Part shown: piece by piece, positions 26,061 to 33,966 of the stretch
Numbering within the stretch: position 1 is the stretch's first letter
Layout: every line of letters starts with the position of its first letter
Assembly: GCF_029626225.1 (NCBI RefSeq)
Contig: NZ_JARUBP010000001.1
Span: forward strand, 3,782,001-3,846,000
From: Asanoa sp. WMMD1127
Lineage (GTDB): Bacteria; Actinomycetota; Actinomycetes; Mycobacteriales; Micromonosporaceae
Length of the DNA: 64,000 bases
Direction of reading: 5' to 3'
Position numbers and translations under genes: made by a program
Notes under the pieces: generated by a model
What the model was told of the DNA's origin: nothing
The model's input: the letters and a program-made list of their open reading frames with translations, nothing else
The model's database searches: none

Positions 26061-26809
26061 TGTTCTCGCGAGGCGGATCCGGGCGGCACGCGCGCGGCGA
26101 GGGCGGCGGCCGCAACAGCCGGTCCGACCGGCCGGCCCGGGGCAGCGCGTCGGTGCCCCAGCCGTCGTCGGCGGCGCCGTCCTACGGCCCCTACGACATC
26201 TCCGAGGCACCGTCCGGTGTGGAGCGACTCGACCTCGGCAGCCTGCAGATCCCGGCCGTGCCCGACGTCGAGATCCGGGTGCAGGCCAACCCCGACGGCG
26301 CCGTGCAGCAGGTCGTGCTGGTCAACGGCGACAACGCGCTGCAGGTCGGCGTCTTCGCCGCGCCGCGCAGCGAGGGCATCTGGGACGAGGTGCGCGACGA
26401 GATCCGCAAGTCGCTGTTCAGCGAGGGCGTCGCCGCCGAGGAGTCCCAGGGTGAGTACGGCCCGGAGCTGCGGGCCCGCGTGCGCACCGCCGACGGGCTG
26501 ACCGACCTGCGCTTCCTCGGCATCGACGGCCCACGGTGGATGGTCCGGGGCGTGTTCCAGGGCCCGGCCGCGACCGACCCGTCGCGGGCCGGTGTGCTGG
26601 TCGAGTGCCTGCGCGGCCTGGTCGTCGACCGGGGCCACGAGGCCAAGCCGGTGCGCGAGCCGCTGCCGCTGCGGCTGCCCAAGGAGGCCAGCGAGCAGGT
26701 GCACGAGCAGCAGGCCGCGCCCGAGCCGGCGCCATCGCCCGCGCCGCCGGCCAACGGGGCGGGACCCGGGTCGGGTCCGCGCCGCCGCCCGTCGCCCCGA
26801 CCGCGCTGA
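26060..26809 (+). CDS. DUF3710 family protein
   Basis: 249 residues. Disordered Gly/Ser/Arg-rich N-terminus (1-45), then the DUF3710 domain (YGPYDISEAPSGVERLDLGS ... VEIRVQ ... RFLGIDGPRWMVRGVFQGPA) and a P/A-rich tail ending in RRRPSPRPR. The family is a regular partner of dut in actinobacteria, function unknown. The ATG overlaps the dut TGA by one base. Confidence 0.87.
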   Translation: MFSRGGSGRHARGEGGGRNSRSDRPARGSASVPQPSSAAPSYGPYDISEAPSGVERLDLGSLQIPAVPDVEIRVQANPDGAVQQVVLVNGDNALQVGVFAAPRSEGIWDEVRDEIRKSLFSEGVAAEESQGEYGPELRARVRTADGLTDLRFLGIDGPRWMVRGVFQGPAATDPSRAGVLVECLRGLVVDRGHEAKPVREPLPLRLPKEASEQVHEQQAAPEPAPSPAPPANGAGPGSGPRRRPSPRPR

Positions 26810-26856
26810 GCGATCGATCGACGTCGCCGCGTAGCCCGCTCGCCGCGGGGAGGTGG

Positions 26857-26870
26857 GTGACGGCCGTCAC
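26857..26870. promoter_or_regulatory. 14-bp perfect palindrome upstream of OB-fold gene
   Basis: GTGACGGCCGTCAC is a perfect palindrome in the 121-bp gap before the OB-fold gene, immediately upstream of a weak TACGCT. It may be a regulator binding site; nothing identifies the regulator. Confidence 0.35.
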
Positions 26871-26930
26871 GCGTACGCTGAAAGGGGCGTGCGCCCGGCC
26901 GGGGCGTCGAGGAGAGTGAAGCCGAAGGTC

Positions 26931-27311
26931 ATGGCCATCGACCAGAGCCGCACCTCGCTGCGGCGGTTCCTGCAGCGGCTGACGGCTGACGAGGAGACGC
27001 TGGAGGCCGAGAGCCTCCAGCGGGAGAGCGCGAAGTCCGGCTGCATGCCGGCCGGGCTCTGCATGCGGGGCCAGGTCGTGGCGCTCACCGGGCGCCTCAA
27101 GACCGTCGTCTACACCCCGCGCACCAACCTCCCCACGCTCGAGGCCGACCTCTACGACGGCAGTGACGTGGTGACGCTGGTGTGGCTGGGCCGGCGGCAC
27201 ATCGCCGGGATCGAGCCCGGGCGACAACTGACCGCGCGTGGTCGCGTCGCGGTGCGGGATGACCGTAAAGTCATCTACAACCCGTACTACGAGCTGGAAG
27301 CCACCAGATGA
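26931..27311 (+). CDS. OB-fold nucleic-acid-binding protein
   Basis: 126 residues from ATG (a GTG at 26916 is an alternative; neither has ideal spacing from GGAGA). CMPAGLCMRGQVVALTGRLK starts an OB-fold barrel of about 85 residues: TLEADLYDGSDVVTLVWLG and GRQLTARGRVAVRDDRKVIY are characteristic. It resembles the tRNA-anticodon/RecG-type OB modules and is recalled as a conserved single-domain protein between dut and trkA genes in actinobacteria. ATGA overlap with the next gene indicates coupling. Confidence 0.82.
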   Translation: MAIDQSRTSLRRFLQRLTADEETLEAESLQRESAKSGCMPAGLCMRGQVVALTGRLKTVVYTPRTNLPTLEADLYDGSDVVTLVWLGRRHIAGIEPGRQLTARGRVAVRDDRKVIYNPYYELEATR

Positions 27312-27988
27312 CGTCTTCGCCGCGCGCCGCCGACGAGTCCACCCGCGACCCCGACGGCGAGGAGCCGCTGCCGCCCTTCGGCGAGATGGTGGCCCAGCAA
27401 CTCGGCGGCTGGCGGGGGCTGGTCGAGTCCAGCGTGCCCGTCATCGTGTTCGTGGTCGTCAACATCCTCTGGGAGCTCAACCCCGCGCTGATCGCCTCGG
27501 TCGGCGTCGCGGTGGTGATCGGCGCGATCCGGCTTGCCCAGAAGCGGCCCATCCGGCACGCCGTCAACGGCCTGTTCGGCATCGCCCTGGGCGCCGTGAT
27601 CGCCTGGCGCACCGGCGAGGCCCGCGACTTCTACCTGCCCGGCATCATCCAGAGCTACGTCTTCGCCGCGGCGCTGCTTATCTCGGCGGCGGTGCGACAG
27701 CCGCTGGTCGGCTGGGGCTGGTCCGTGATCATGGCCGGCGGGAAGTCCGACTGGCGCGAGGACCGCCGGCTGATGCGCACGTTCATCTGGCTGACCGTGG
27801 TGTGGGCCGTGGTCTGGATCCTCAAGGTGAGCGCGCAGGCCTGGCTCTGGTACGACAAGCAGGACGACCTGCTCGGCGTCGCGCGGCTGGTGCTGGGCAC
27901 GCCGCCCTACATCCTGCTGGCGCTGTTCACCGTGGCCGTGGTGCGCCGGGTCACCCGCGAACGCCCGCCCGCGGTCGAGAGCGCCTGA
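27308..27988 (+). CDS. DUF3159 membrane protein
   Basis: 226 residues. Five to six transmembrane helices: VPVIVFVVVNILWEL, ASVGVAVVIGAIRLA, AVNGLFGIALGAVIAW, QSYVFAAALLISAAV, TFIWLTVVWAVVWIL and PPYILLALFTVAVV. FGEMVAQQLGGWRGLVESSVP at the start and RTGEARDFYLPGI in the middle fit DUF3159. Function unknown. Translationally coupled to the OB-fold gene (ATGA). Its 3' end overlaps the convergent MFS gene by 38 bp. Confidence 0.85.
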   Translation: MTSSPRAADESTRDPDGEEPLPPFGEMVAQQLGGWRGLVESSVPVIVFVVVNILWELNPALIASVGVAVVIGAIRLAQKRPIRHAVNGLFGIALGAVIAWRTGEARDFYLPGIIQSYVFAAALLISAAVRQPLVGWGWSVIMAGGKSDWREDRRLMRTFIWLTVVWAVVWILKVSAQAWLWYDKQDDLLGVARLVLGTPPYILLALFTVAVVRRVTRERPPAVESA

Positions 27989-29291
27989 ACACCAGCCACG
28001 CCCCCGCGCAGACCGCGGCCGAACAGGCCAGGGCCACATCGGTGTCCGCCGCCGCGCCCATCACCGCCACGCCGAGCGTGGCACCGACCTGCCGCACCGC
28101 GTTGAGCAACCCGCCCACCGCACCGGCCGTGCCCGGCGGCGCCGCCTGGACCACTGCCGTGACCAGCGCGGGCAGAACCAGCGAGACACCGGTGCCAGTG
28201 AGCAGGAGGCCGGGTGCGAGCCACGGGTAGCCGCCGGCGGCGAAGACCGTAGCCGCCAATGCGACGCCACCCGCGCTCAAGGTGGCGAGACCGGCCAGGA
28301 TCGGCCTCCGCGGGCCGACCCGGGCCACGAGCCGGCCGGTGAATGGTGGGTTGGCGACGAACGGAACCGTCAGCGGGAGCAACGCCAGGCCACTGGCCAG
28401 CGGACCCAGGCCCCATTCGCGCTGGAGGAGCAACGGCAGCACGAACAGGCCGCCGGTGAGCGCGAAGGTGACCGCCGCCGCCGCGAGCAGGCCGGAACGT
28501 ACGCCGGGGGAGCGCAGCAGGGTGCGGTCCAGCACCGGCGTGCCGCTCCGCCGGTCGAGCGCGCCGAACAGCGGAGCGGCGACGGCCAGGCCGGCGACCG
28601 ACAACGCGGTGTGCGGCCACGCGCCGACACCGGCGGCGATCACGCCATCCGTGAGCAACGCCAGCACGGCCGCGGCGGTCAGCTGGGCCGGCCAGTCGAT
28701 GGGGCGGTGGACCGGTGGCGCTGCTGTGACGCGTCGGGTCAGCGCCAGCACCGCGAGCCCGATCGGCACGTTGGCGAGGAAGACCGCACGCCAACCGGCG
28801 CTCGCGACCAGGGCGCCACCGACCACCGGGCCCACCGCGACCGCGGCGCCGCTGATCGCGGCCCAGGCCGCGATCGCCCGGGCCCGGGCGGCGGGCGCCG
28901 GATGGTGATGGGCGATCAGGGCGAGTGAGGCCGGGACACAAGCCGCCGCGGCGGCGCCTGCCAGCACCCGCAACGCGATGAGCGTCCCCAGGTGCGGCGC
29001 CAGCGCGCTCAGCAGGCTGGCCGCGGTGAACCCGGCGATGCCGGCCCGGAACAGCCGTCCGGCACCATGCCGGTCGGCGGCGGCGCCGGCCGCCAGCAAC
29101 AGCGCGGCGAACGCCAGGGTGTAGGCGGTGGTGATCCATTGCAGGCCCGCCCGGCCGGCGCCGAGGGAGGCGGCCAGGTCGGGTTCGGCCACCGCCAGCA
29201 CCGTCAGGTCCAGCAGCACCATGAAGTAGCCGAGCGAGATGCCGGTCAGGGTAAGTGGGAGCACGGGAGCAACGGTGCGATCGGCGGCCAC
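27951..29291 (-). CDS. MFS drug-efflux-type transporter (DHA2/EmrB-like)
   Basis: 446 residues, GTG start with GGAG five bases upstream. About 12-14 hydrophobic helices; motif A as AAGAAADRHGAGRLFRAG, motif C region ISGAAVAVGPVVGGALV, and LDLTVLAVAEPDLAASL at helix 1 typical of the DHA2 (QacA/EmrB) group. Expected to export a small hydrophobic compound with proton antiport. It is divergent from a LysR-type regulator with 70 bp between starts, the classic arrangement for a regulated efflux pump. Both genes interrupt an otherwise conserved DUF3159-trkA neighbourhood. Confidence 0.87.
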   Translation of the reverse strand: MAADRTVAPVLPLTLTGISLGYFMVLLDLTVLAVAEPDLAASLGAGRAGLQWITTAYTLAFAALLLAAGAAADRHGAGRLFRAGIAGFTAASLLSALAPHLGTLIALRVLAGAAAAACVPASLALIAHHHPAPAARARAIAAWAAISGAAVAVGPVVGGALVASAGWRAVFLANVPIGLAVLALTRRVTAAPPVHRPIDWPAQLTAAAVLALLTDGVIAAGVGAWPHTALSVAGLAVAAPLFGALDRRSGTPVLDRTLLRSPGVRSGLLAAAAVTFALTGGLFVLPLLLQREWGLGPLASGLALLPLTVPFVANPPFTGRLVARVGPRRPILAGLATLSAGGVALAATVFAAGGYPWLAPGLLLTGTGVSLVLPALVTAVVQAAPPGTAGAVGGLLNAVRQVGATLGVAVMGAAADTDVALACSAAVCAGAWLVFRRSRPRAGVRG

Positions 29292-29361
29292 GTCGGCTCC
29301 ACCGCGCGAGCCGCAGGCGGCGTTCGGAATTTCCGCATGCGCGGCGCGCTTGATCCACCGT

Positions 29362-30240
29362 GTGGAGCTCGCCCAACTGAGGACGTTCGAGGCCGTGCTG
29401 CGACACCGGACGGTGACGGACGCGGCGGTCGCGCTCGGCCTCGCGCCGTCGTCGGTGTCGCAGCAGATCAGGACGCTGGAGGCCGGCCTGGGCGTGAGCC
29501 TGTTCGAGCGGGGCCCGAAAGGCATGAGGCCCACGGCGGCCGGCGACCGTCTGCGCGGTTGGGCGCGCTCGCTTCTCGACCAGGCCGAGCAGGCCCGGCT
29601 CGCCGTCCGGGGCGAGCGCCAGCGGCTGCGCGTCGGCGCCCTGGAGACGCTGGCCGGCACGCACCTGCCCGGGGTGGTCGCCCGGCTCGCCGCCCGCCGC
29701 CCCGACCTGGCCATCGAGCCGCACACCGACCGCAACCGGTCCGGACTCCTCGCGGATCTCGTGGCGCTGCGCCTCGACGCCGCCCTCCTGCTGGACGCCG
29801 GCGCACGCCTCGGCGGGCTCGGCTTCTCGGCGCCGGCGGAACCGCTCACCTACGTCGACCTCGGACCGGTGCCGCTGGTGCTCGTCGCGGCGCCTGGGCA
29901 CCCCCTCGCTGGCCGGCCCTTGACTCCAGACGAGCTGACCGGCGAGCGGTTGCTGGTCAACGTGCCGGAGTGCTCGTTCTGGATGGCGGCGGACCAGGCG
30001 CTCGGCCCGGTGCCCGAGCGGGCCCGGGTCGGTGGGGTTCCGGTGATGCGGGCCTGGGCCGAGCAGGGGCTGGGCATCACGCTGCTGCCGGCCTTCGCGG
30101 TCGGCGACAGCCTGGCCGCGGGGCGTCTGGTCCGGCTCGACCTGCCCGTCCCCGACCTGAGCCTCCGGCTGGTCTGGCGGGCCGACCGCGAGCGGCTCCC
30201 GGGCCTCCGCGACGTGCTCTACGCCGCGGCGGCGGGTTAG
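29362..30240 (+). CDS. LysR-family transcriptional regulator
   Basis: 292 residues from GTG. N-terminal winged helix: LAQLRTFEAVLRHRTVTDAA, then LAPSSVSQQIRTLEAGLGV and LFERGPKGMRPTAAG, followed by an effector domain (QRLRVGALETLAGTHLPGVV...). Divergent from the MFS gene, which it probably regulates in response to the exported compound. The short intergenic region contains the symmetrical GGAATTTCC, a possible half of its operator. Its TAG stop is part of the left arm of the inverted-repeat element at 30238-30403. Confidence 0.92.
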   Translation: MELAQLRTFEAVLRHRTVTDAAVALGLAPSSVSQQIRTLEAGLGVSLFERGPKGMRPTAAGDRLRGWARSLLDQAEQARLAVRGERQRLRVGALETLAGTHLPGVVARLAARRPDLAIEPHTDRNRSGLLADLVALRLDAALLLDAGARLGGLGFSAPAEPLTYVDLGPVPLVLVAAPGHPLAGRPLTPDELTGERLLVNVPECSFWMAADQALGPVPERARVGGVPVMRAWAEQGLGITLLPAFAVGDSLAAGRLVRLDLPVPDLSLRLVWRADRERLPGLRDVLYAAAAG

Positions 30241-30403
30241 GGCCTGTCCTGCCGATCAACGCGGCCTGCGACGGGCCCAGCCGCCGCCTGGCGGCGTCCC
30301 AGAATCACCCGGATACAACACCGGTATCCGGGCAATTCTGGGCCACCACCAGACGACACCTGGACTCCGTCTCGGCTCACGTTGATCGGCAGGACAGGCC
30401 CTA
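30238..30403. repeat. 166-bp element with perfect 24-bp terminal inverted repeats and nested hairpin (MITE-like)
   Basis: The ends (30238-30261 and 30380-30403) are exact 24-bp inverted repeats beginning TAGGGCCTGTCCTGCCGATC. Inside, CCCAGAAT (30298-30305) and CCCGGATAC (30308-30316) pair with GTATCCGGG (30324-30332) and ATTCTGGG (30335-30342) around a 7-base loop. The terminal TA on each side could be a target duplication. The arms include the stop codons of both convergent genes, so it also works as a double terminator. No coding capacity. Confidence 0.75.
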
Positions 30404-31087
30404 GCTGACGGCGCGGCGGCCCGCGGCCTCCGGGCCGAGGATGACCGCGCGGACGGCGTCCTCGACCTCGGCCGTGCAGACGAAGATGAGCTCGTCGCCG
30501 GCCTCCAGCGGGTCGTCCGGTGTGGGCACCAGCACCCGGCGGCCGCGCAGGATGGCCACCAGCGCCGAGTCGCGGGGGAGCGGGACGTTGCGCACCGGCA
30601 GGCCGACGTAGGGCGCGGTCGGCGGCAGGGTGATCTCGACCAGGTTGGCCTCGCCCTGCCGGAAGGTCATCAGGCGGACCAGGTCGCCGACCGTGACCGC
30701 TTCCTCGACCAGGGCGGCCATCAGCCGCGGCTTGCTGACGGCGACGTCGACGCCCCACTGCTCGGTGAACAGCCACTCGTTCTCGGCCCGGTTGACCCGG
30801 GCGACCACCCGCGGCACCGCGAACTCGGTCTTGGTCAGCAGCGAGACGACCAGGTTGACCTTGTCGTCGCCGGTCGCGGCGACCACCACGTCGCAGCCCG
30901 CGACGTTGGCCTCCTCGAGGCTGGCCAGCTCGCAGGCGTCGGCCAGGATCCACTCGGCGGCCGGCACCCGCTCGGGGCGCAGCATCTTGGGGTTGCGCTC
31001 GATGAGCATCACCTCGTGGCCGTTGCCGACCAGCTCCGCGGCGATGGAGCGGCCCACGTTGCCCGCTCCGGCGATGGCGACCCGCAC
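30401..31087 (-). CDS. TrkA-family potassium uptake regulator (second copy)
   Basis: 228 residues. RCK/TrkA_N Rossmann domain VAIAGAGNVGRSIAAEL (GxGxxG), DACELASLEEANVAGCDVVVAATGDDKVN, then a TrkA_C domain (about 135-215: LVEITLPPTAPYVGLPVRNV). It binds NAD(H) or ATP/cyclic nucleotides and gates K+ transport on the cytoplasmic face. GTG start 2 bp after the stop of the first TrkA gene, so the two are co-transcribed. From memory the pair corresponds to mycobacterial CeoB/CeoC. Its stop lies within the inverted-repeat element. Confidence 0.92.
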   Translation of the reverse strand: MRVAIAGAGNVGRSIAAELVGNGHEVMLIERNPKMLRPERVPAAEWILADACELASLEEANVAGCDVVVAATGDDKVNLVVSLLTKTEFAVPRVVARVNRAENEWLFTEQWGVDVAVSKPRLMAALVEEAVTVGDLVRLMTFRQGEANLVEITLPPTAPYVGLPVRNVPLPRDSALVAILRGRRVLVPTPDDPLEAGDELIFVCTAEVEDAVRAVILGPEAAGRRAVS

Positions 31088-31089
31088 GG

Positions 31090-31755
31090 TCAGTGCCCCC
31101 CTTCCGGCGCGGCGCCGGCGACCTCGGTCACCGACGTGGCGATGTCGTCGGTGACCAGCATGAACAGCTGGTCACCCTCCTGGATCACGGTCGACGCCGT
31201 GGGCAGGGTCCCGATGCCGAACCGCATCAGGTAGCCCGTCCGGGCGCCGATCGCGTCCTCCAGCGCCCGCAGCTGGCGGCCGATCCAGTCCTTGTGCACC
31301 GGCACCTCGATGATCGAGACGGTGCTGGTCGGGTCACGGAAGATCTCGACGTGCCCCTCGGGGACCAGGTGCCGGATCATCCGGTCGGCGGTCCAGCGGA
31401 CCGTGGCCACGGTCGGGATGCCCAGGCGCTCGTAGACCTCGGCGCGCTTCTGGTCGTAGATGCGGGCCGCGACGCGCGTCACACCGAACGTCTCGCGGGC
31501 CAGCCGGGCCGAGATGATGTTGGAGTTGTCGCCGCTGGAGACGGCGGCGAACGCGTCGGCCCGCTCGATGCCGGCCTCCCGCAGGACGTCGCGGTCGAAA
31601 CCGACGCCGGCCACCGTGACGCCACCGAACTCGGGGCCCAGCCGGCGGAAGGCGTCGGGGTTCTGGTCGATCACGGCGACCGAGTGGCCGCGGTCCTCCA
31701 GGGTGTGCGCGAGCGTCGAGCCGACGCGACCACAGCCCATGATCACGACGTGCAC
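31090..31755 (-). CDS. trkA: TrkA-family potassium uptake regulator (first copy)
   Basis: 221 residues from GTG with GAAGGGG eight bases upstream (the frame extends six codons further). VVIMGCGRVGSTLAHTLEDRG is the Rossmann GxGxxG, followed by VIDQNPDAFRRL, SSGDNSNIISARLAR, and a TrkA_C domain (VSIIEVPVHKDWIGRQLRALE). Heteromeric RCK partner of the downstream gene is likely. It is divergent from the KimA-like transporter with about 50 bp between starts, placing regulator and K+ importer under adjacent promoters. Confidence 0.92.
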   Translation of the reverse strand: MHVVIMGCGRVGSTLAHTLEDRGHSVAVIDQNPDAFRRLGPEFGGVTVAGVGFDRDVLREAGIERADAFAAVSSGDNSNIISARLARETFGVTRVAARIYDQKRAEVYERLGIPTVATVRWTADRMIRHLVPEGHVEIFRDPTSTVSIIEVPVHKDWIGRQLRALEDAIGARTGYLMRFGIGTLPTASTVIQEGDQLFMLVTDDIATSVTEVAGAAPEGGH

Positions 31756-31806
31756 CGGTGACACCCCTTCCACGGCGGTTTTGCGGCCGATTGACCGTAC
31801 CCCCTG

Positions 31807-33966
31807 ATGGCGGATCTCCGGACCTCGGCACCGCTCGGCAACGCTGATCAGCCCGCCGTACCCTTACCCGTTGTGGTTAGACCCACCTCGGTGATGAAGC
31901 GCCTGCTCCTCGGTCGGCCGTTCCGGTCCGACCGGCTGCAGCACACCCTGCTGCCCAAGCGGATCGCGCTGCCGGTGTTCGCCTCGGACGCCCTGTCCAG
32001 CGTCGCCTACGCGCCCGACGAGATCCTGCTGACGCTCTCCATCGCCGGCGCCTCCGCCTACGTGTTCTCGCCGTGGGTGGCCCTGGCCGTGGTCGTGGTC
32101 ATGCTCACCGTGGTCGCCAGCTACCGGCAGAACGTGCACGCCTATCCCTCCGGCGGCGGCGACTACGAGGTCGCCACCGTCAACCTCGGCCCGAAGTTCG
32201 GCATCGGCGTGGCCAGCGCGCTGCTGGTCGACTACGTGTTGACGGTGGCCGTCTCGGTCTCGTCGGGCGTGGCCAACCTCGGCTCCGTCGTGCCCTGGGT
32301 GGCCGAGCACAAGATCGGCGTGGCGATCGGCGCCGTGGTCGTGCTGACCGCGATCAACCTGCGCGGCCTGCGGGAGTCGGGCACGGCGTTCGCGATCCCG
32401 ACGTACGGCTTCCTGATCGTGATCATCGGCATGCTGCTGACCGGCTTCTTCCGCATCTTCGTGCTCGGTGAGGACCTCCGGGCCCCCAGCGCCGGCCTGA
32501 CCATCGCCGCCGAGCACGACGTGACCGGGTTCGCCATGGTCTTCCTGTTACTCCGGACGTTCTCGTCCGGCGCCGCGGCCCTGACCGGCGTCGAGGCGAT
32601 CTCCAACGGCGTGCCCGCGTTCAAACCGCCGAAGAGCCGCAACGCCGCGACCACCCTGCTGCTGCTGGGCACCGTGGCGGTCACGATGCTGGTCGGCATC
32701 GTCTATCTCTCGCGGCTGACCCACCTCCAGTTCATGGAGGACCCGACCCGGCAGATCGTCGGGGGAGCCGGCGACTACGTGCAGAAGACGGTCACCACCC
32801 AGCTCGGCGAGACGGTGTTCGGCGCCGACTCGATCCTGCTGTACGTGGTGGCCGGCGCGACGGCGCTGATCCTGTTCCTGGCGGCCAACACGGCGTTCAA
32901 CGGCTTCCCGGTGCTCGGCTCGATCCTGGCCCAGGACCGCTACCTGCCCCGCCAGCTGCACACCCGGGGCGACCGGCTGGCCTTCTCCAACGGCATCATC
33001 TTCCTGGCCGTCTGTGCCGGCGTGCTGATCTTCGCGTTCCAGGCGGAGGTCACGCGGCTGATCCAGCTCTACATCGTGGGCGTGTTCGTCTCGTTCACGC
33101 TGTCCCAGGCCGGCATGATCCGGCACTGGAACCGGCTGCTGCCCCGCGAGCGCGATCCCGAGGCCCGCCGGCGCATGCTGCGGGCCCGGGCGATCAACAC
33201 CTTCGGCGCGTTCCTCACCGGCACGGTCCTGGTCATCGTGCTGATCACCAAGTTCCTGCTGGGCGCCTGGATCGCGATCGCGGCGATGCTGGTGATCTAC
33301 GTCGTGATGCTGGCCATCCGCCGGCACTACGACCGGGTCTCCCGCGAGCTCGCGCCGGACGAGGGCCGGCCGATCCTGCCCGCCCGCAACCACGCCGTGG
33401 TGCTCGTCTCCAAGGTGCACATGCCGACGCTGCGCGCGGTCGCGTACGCCCAGGCGACCCGGCCCGACACCCTGACCGCGGTGACGGTCAACGTCGACGA
33501 GAAGGACACGCGGGTCGTCCAGGCGGAGTGGGAGCGGCGCCAGGTGCCCGTCCCGCTGACCGTCGTCGACTCGCCCTACCGGGAGATCACCCGGCCGATC
33601 ATCGACTTCGTCAAGCGGGTCCGCACCGACTCGCCGCGCGACGTGGTCACCGTCTTCATCCCCGAGTACGTGGTCGGCCACTGGTGGGAGAACTTCCTGC
33701 ACAACCAGAGCGCCCTGCGGCTCAAGGGCCGGCTGCTGTTCGAGCCCGGCGTGATGGTGACCAGCGTGCCGTGGCAGCTCGCGTCGAGCCAGAGCCGCGA
33801 CCTCGACCGCCTGGACGCGACCCTGATCCGCGGCCCGGCCCGCGGCCCGCGCAACCGGGGCGGCCACAAGATCGACTCGTCGGGCCTGCCGCGCGCCGAC
33901 GGGGACGCGGCGGCCGGCGGCGCCGACGACGGGACGCCCGCGTCGAGCCAGGCGGACCGGTCGTGA
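31807..33966 (+). CDS. APC-superfamily transporter, KimA/YdaO-like (probable K+ importer)
   Basis: 719 residues; the ATG at 31807 lacks a Shine-Dalgarno, and GTG 31873 or ATG 31894 could be the real start. LLGRPFRSDRLQHTLLPKRIALPVFASDALSSVAYAPDEILL is split here as the family hallmark: LLGRP then ASDALSSVAYAP. Twelve membrane helices span about 50-500, and a cytosolic domain of about 180 residues follows (HAVVLVSKVHMPTLRAV). KimA of Bacillus is a c-di-AMP-controlled K+/H+ symporter with this build. Adjacency to two TrkA genes supports K+ transport. The stop overlaps the next gene (GTGA). Confidence 0.8.
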   Translation: MADLRTSAPLGNADQPAVPLPVVVRPTSVMKRLLLGRPFRSDRLQHTLLPKRIALPVFASDALSSVAYAPDEILLTLSIAGASAYVFSPWVALAVVVVMLTVVASYRQNVHAYPSGGGDYEVATVNLGPKFGIGVASALLVDYVLTVAVSVSSGVANLGSVVPWVAEHKIGVAIGAVVVLTAINLRGLRESGTAFAIPTYGFLIVIIGMLLTGFFRIFVLGEDLRAPSAGLTIAAEHDVTGFAMVFLLLRTFSSGAAALTGVEAISNGVPAFKPPKSRNAATTLLLLGTVAVTMLVGIVYLSRLTHLQFMEDPTRQIVGGAGDYVQKTVTTQLGETVFGADSILLYVVAGATALILFLAANTAFNGFPVLGSILAQDRYLPRQLHTRGDRLAFSNGIIFLAVCAGVLIFAFQAEVTRLIQLYIVGVFVSFTLSQAGMIRHWNRLLPRERDPEARRRMLRARAINTFGAFLTGTVLVIVLITKFLLGAWIAIAAMLVIYVVMLAIRRHYDRVSRELAPDEGRPILPARNHAVVLVSKVHMPTLRAVAYAQATRPDTLTAVTVNVDEKDTRVVQAEWERRQVPVPLTVVDSPYREITRPIIDFVKRVRTDSPRDVVTVFIPEYVVGHWWENFLHNQSALRLKGRLLFEPGVMVTSVPWQLASSQSRDLDRLDATLIRGPARGPRNRGGHKIDSSGLPRADGDAAAGGADDGTPASSQADRS

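Noticed and set aside
31756-31806. ydaO (c-di-AMP) riboswitch for the KimA-like gene
   Set aside because: Only about 50 bp separate the divergent genes, too short for that riboswitch, and no matching structure was seen.
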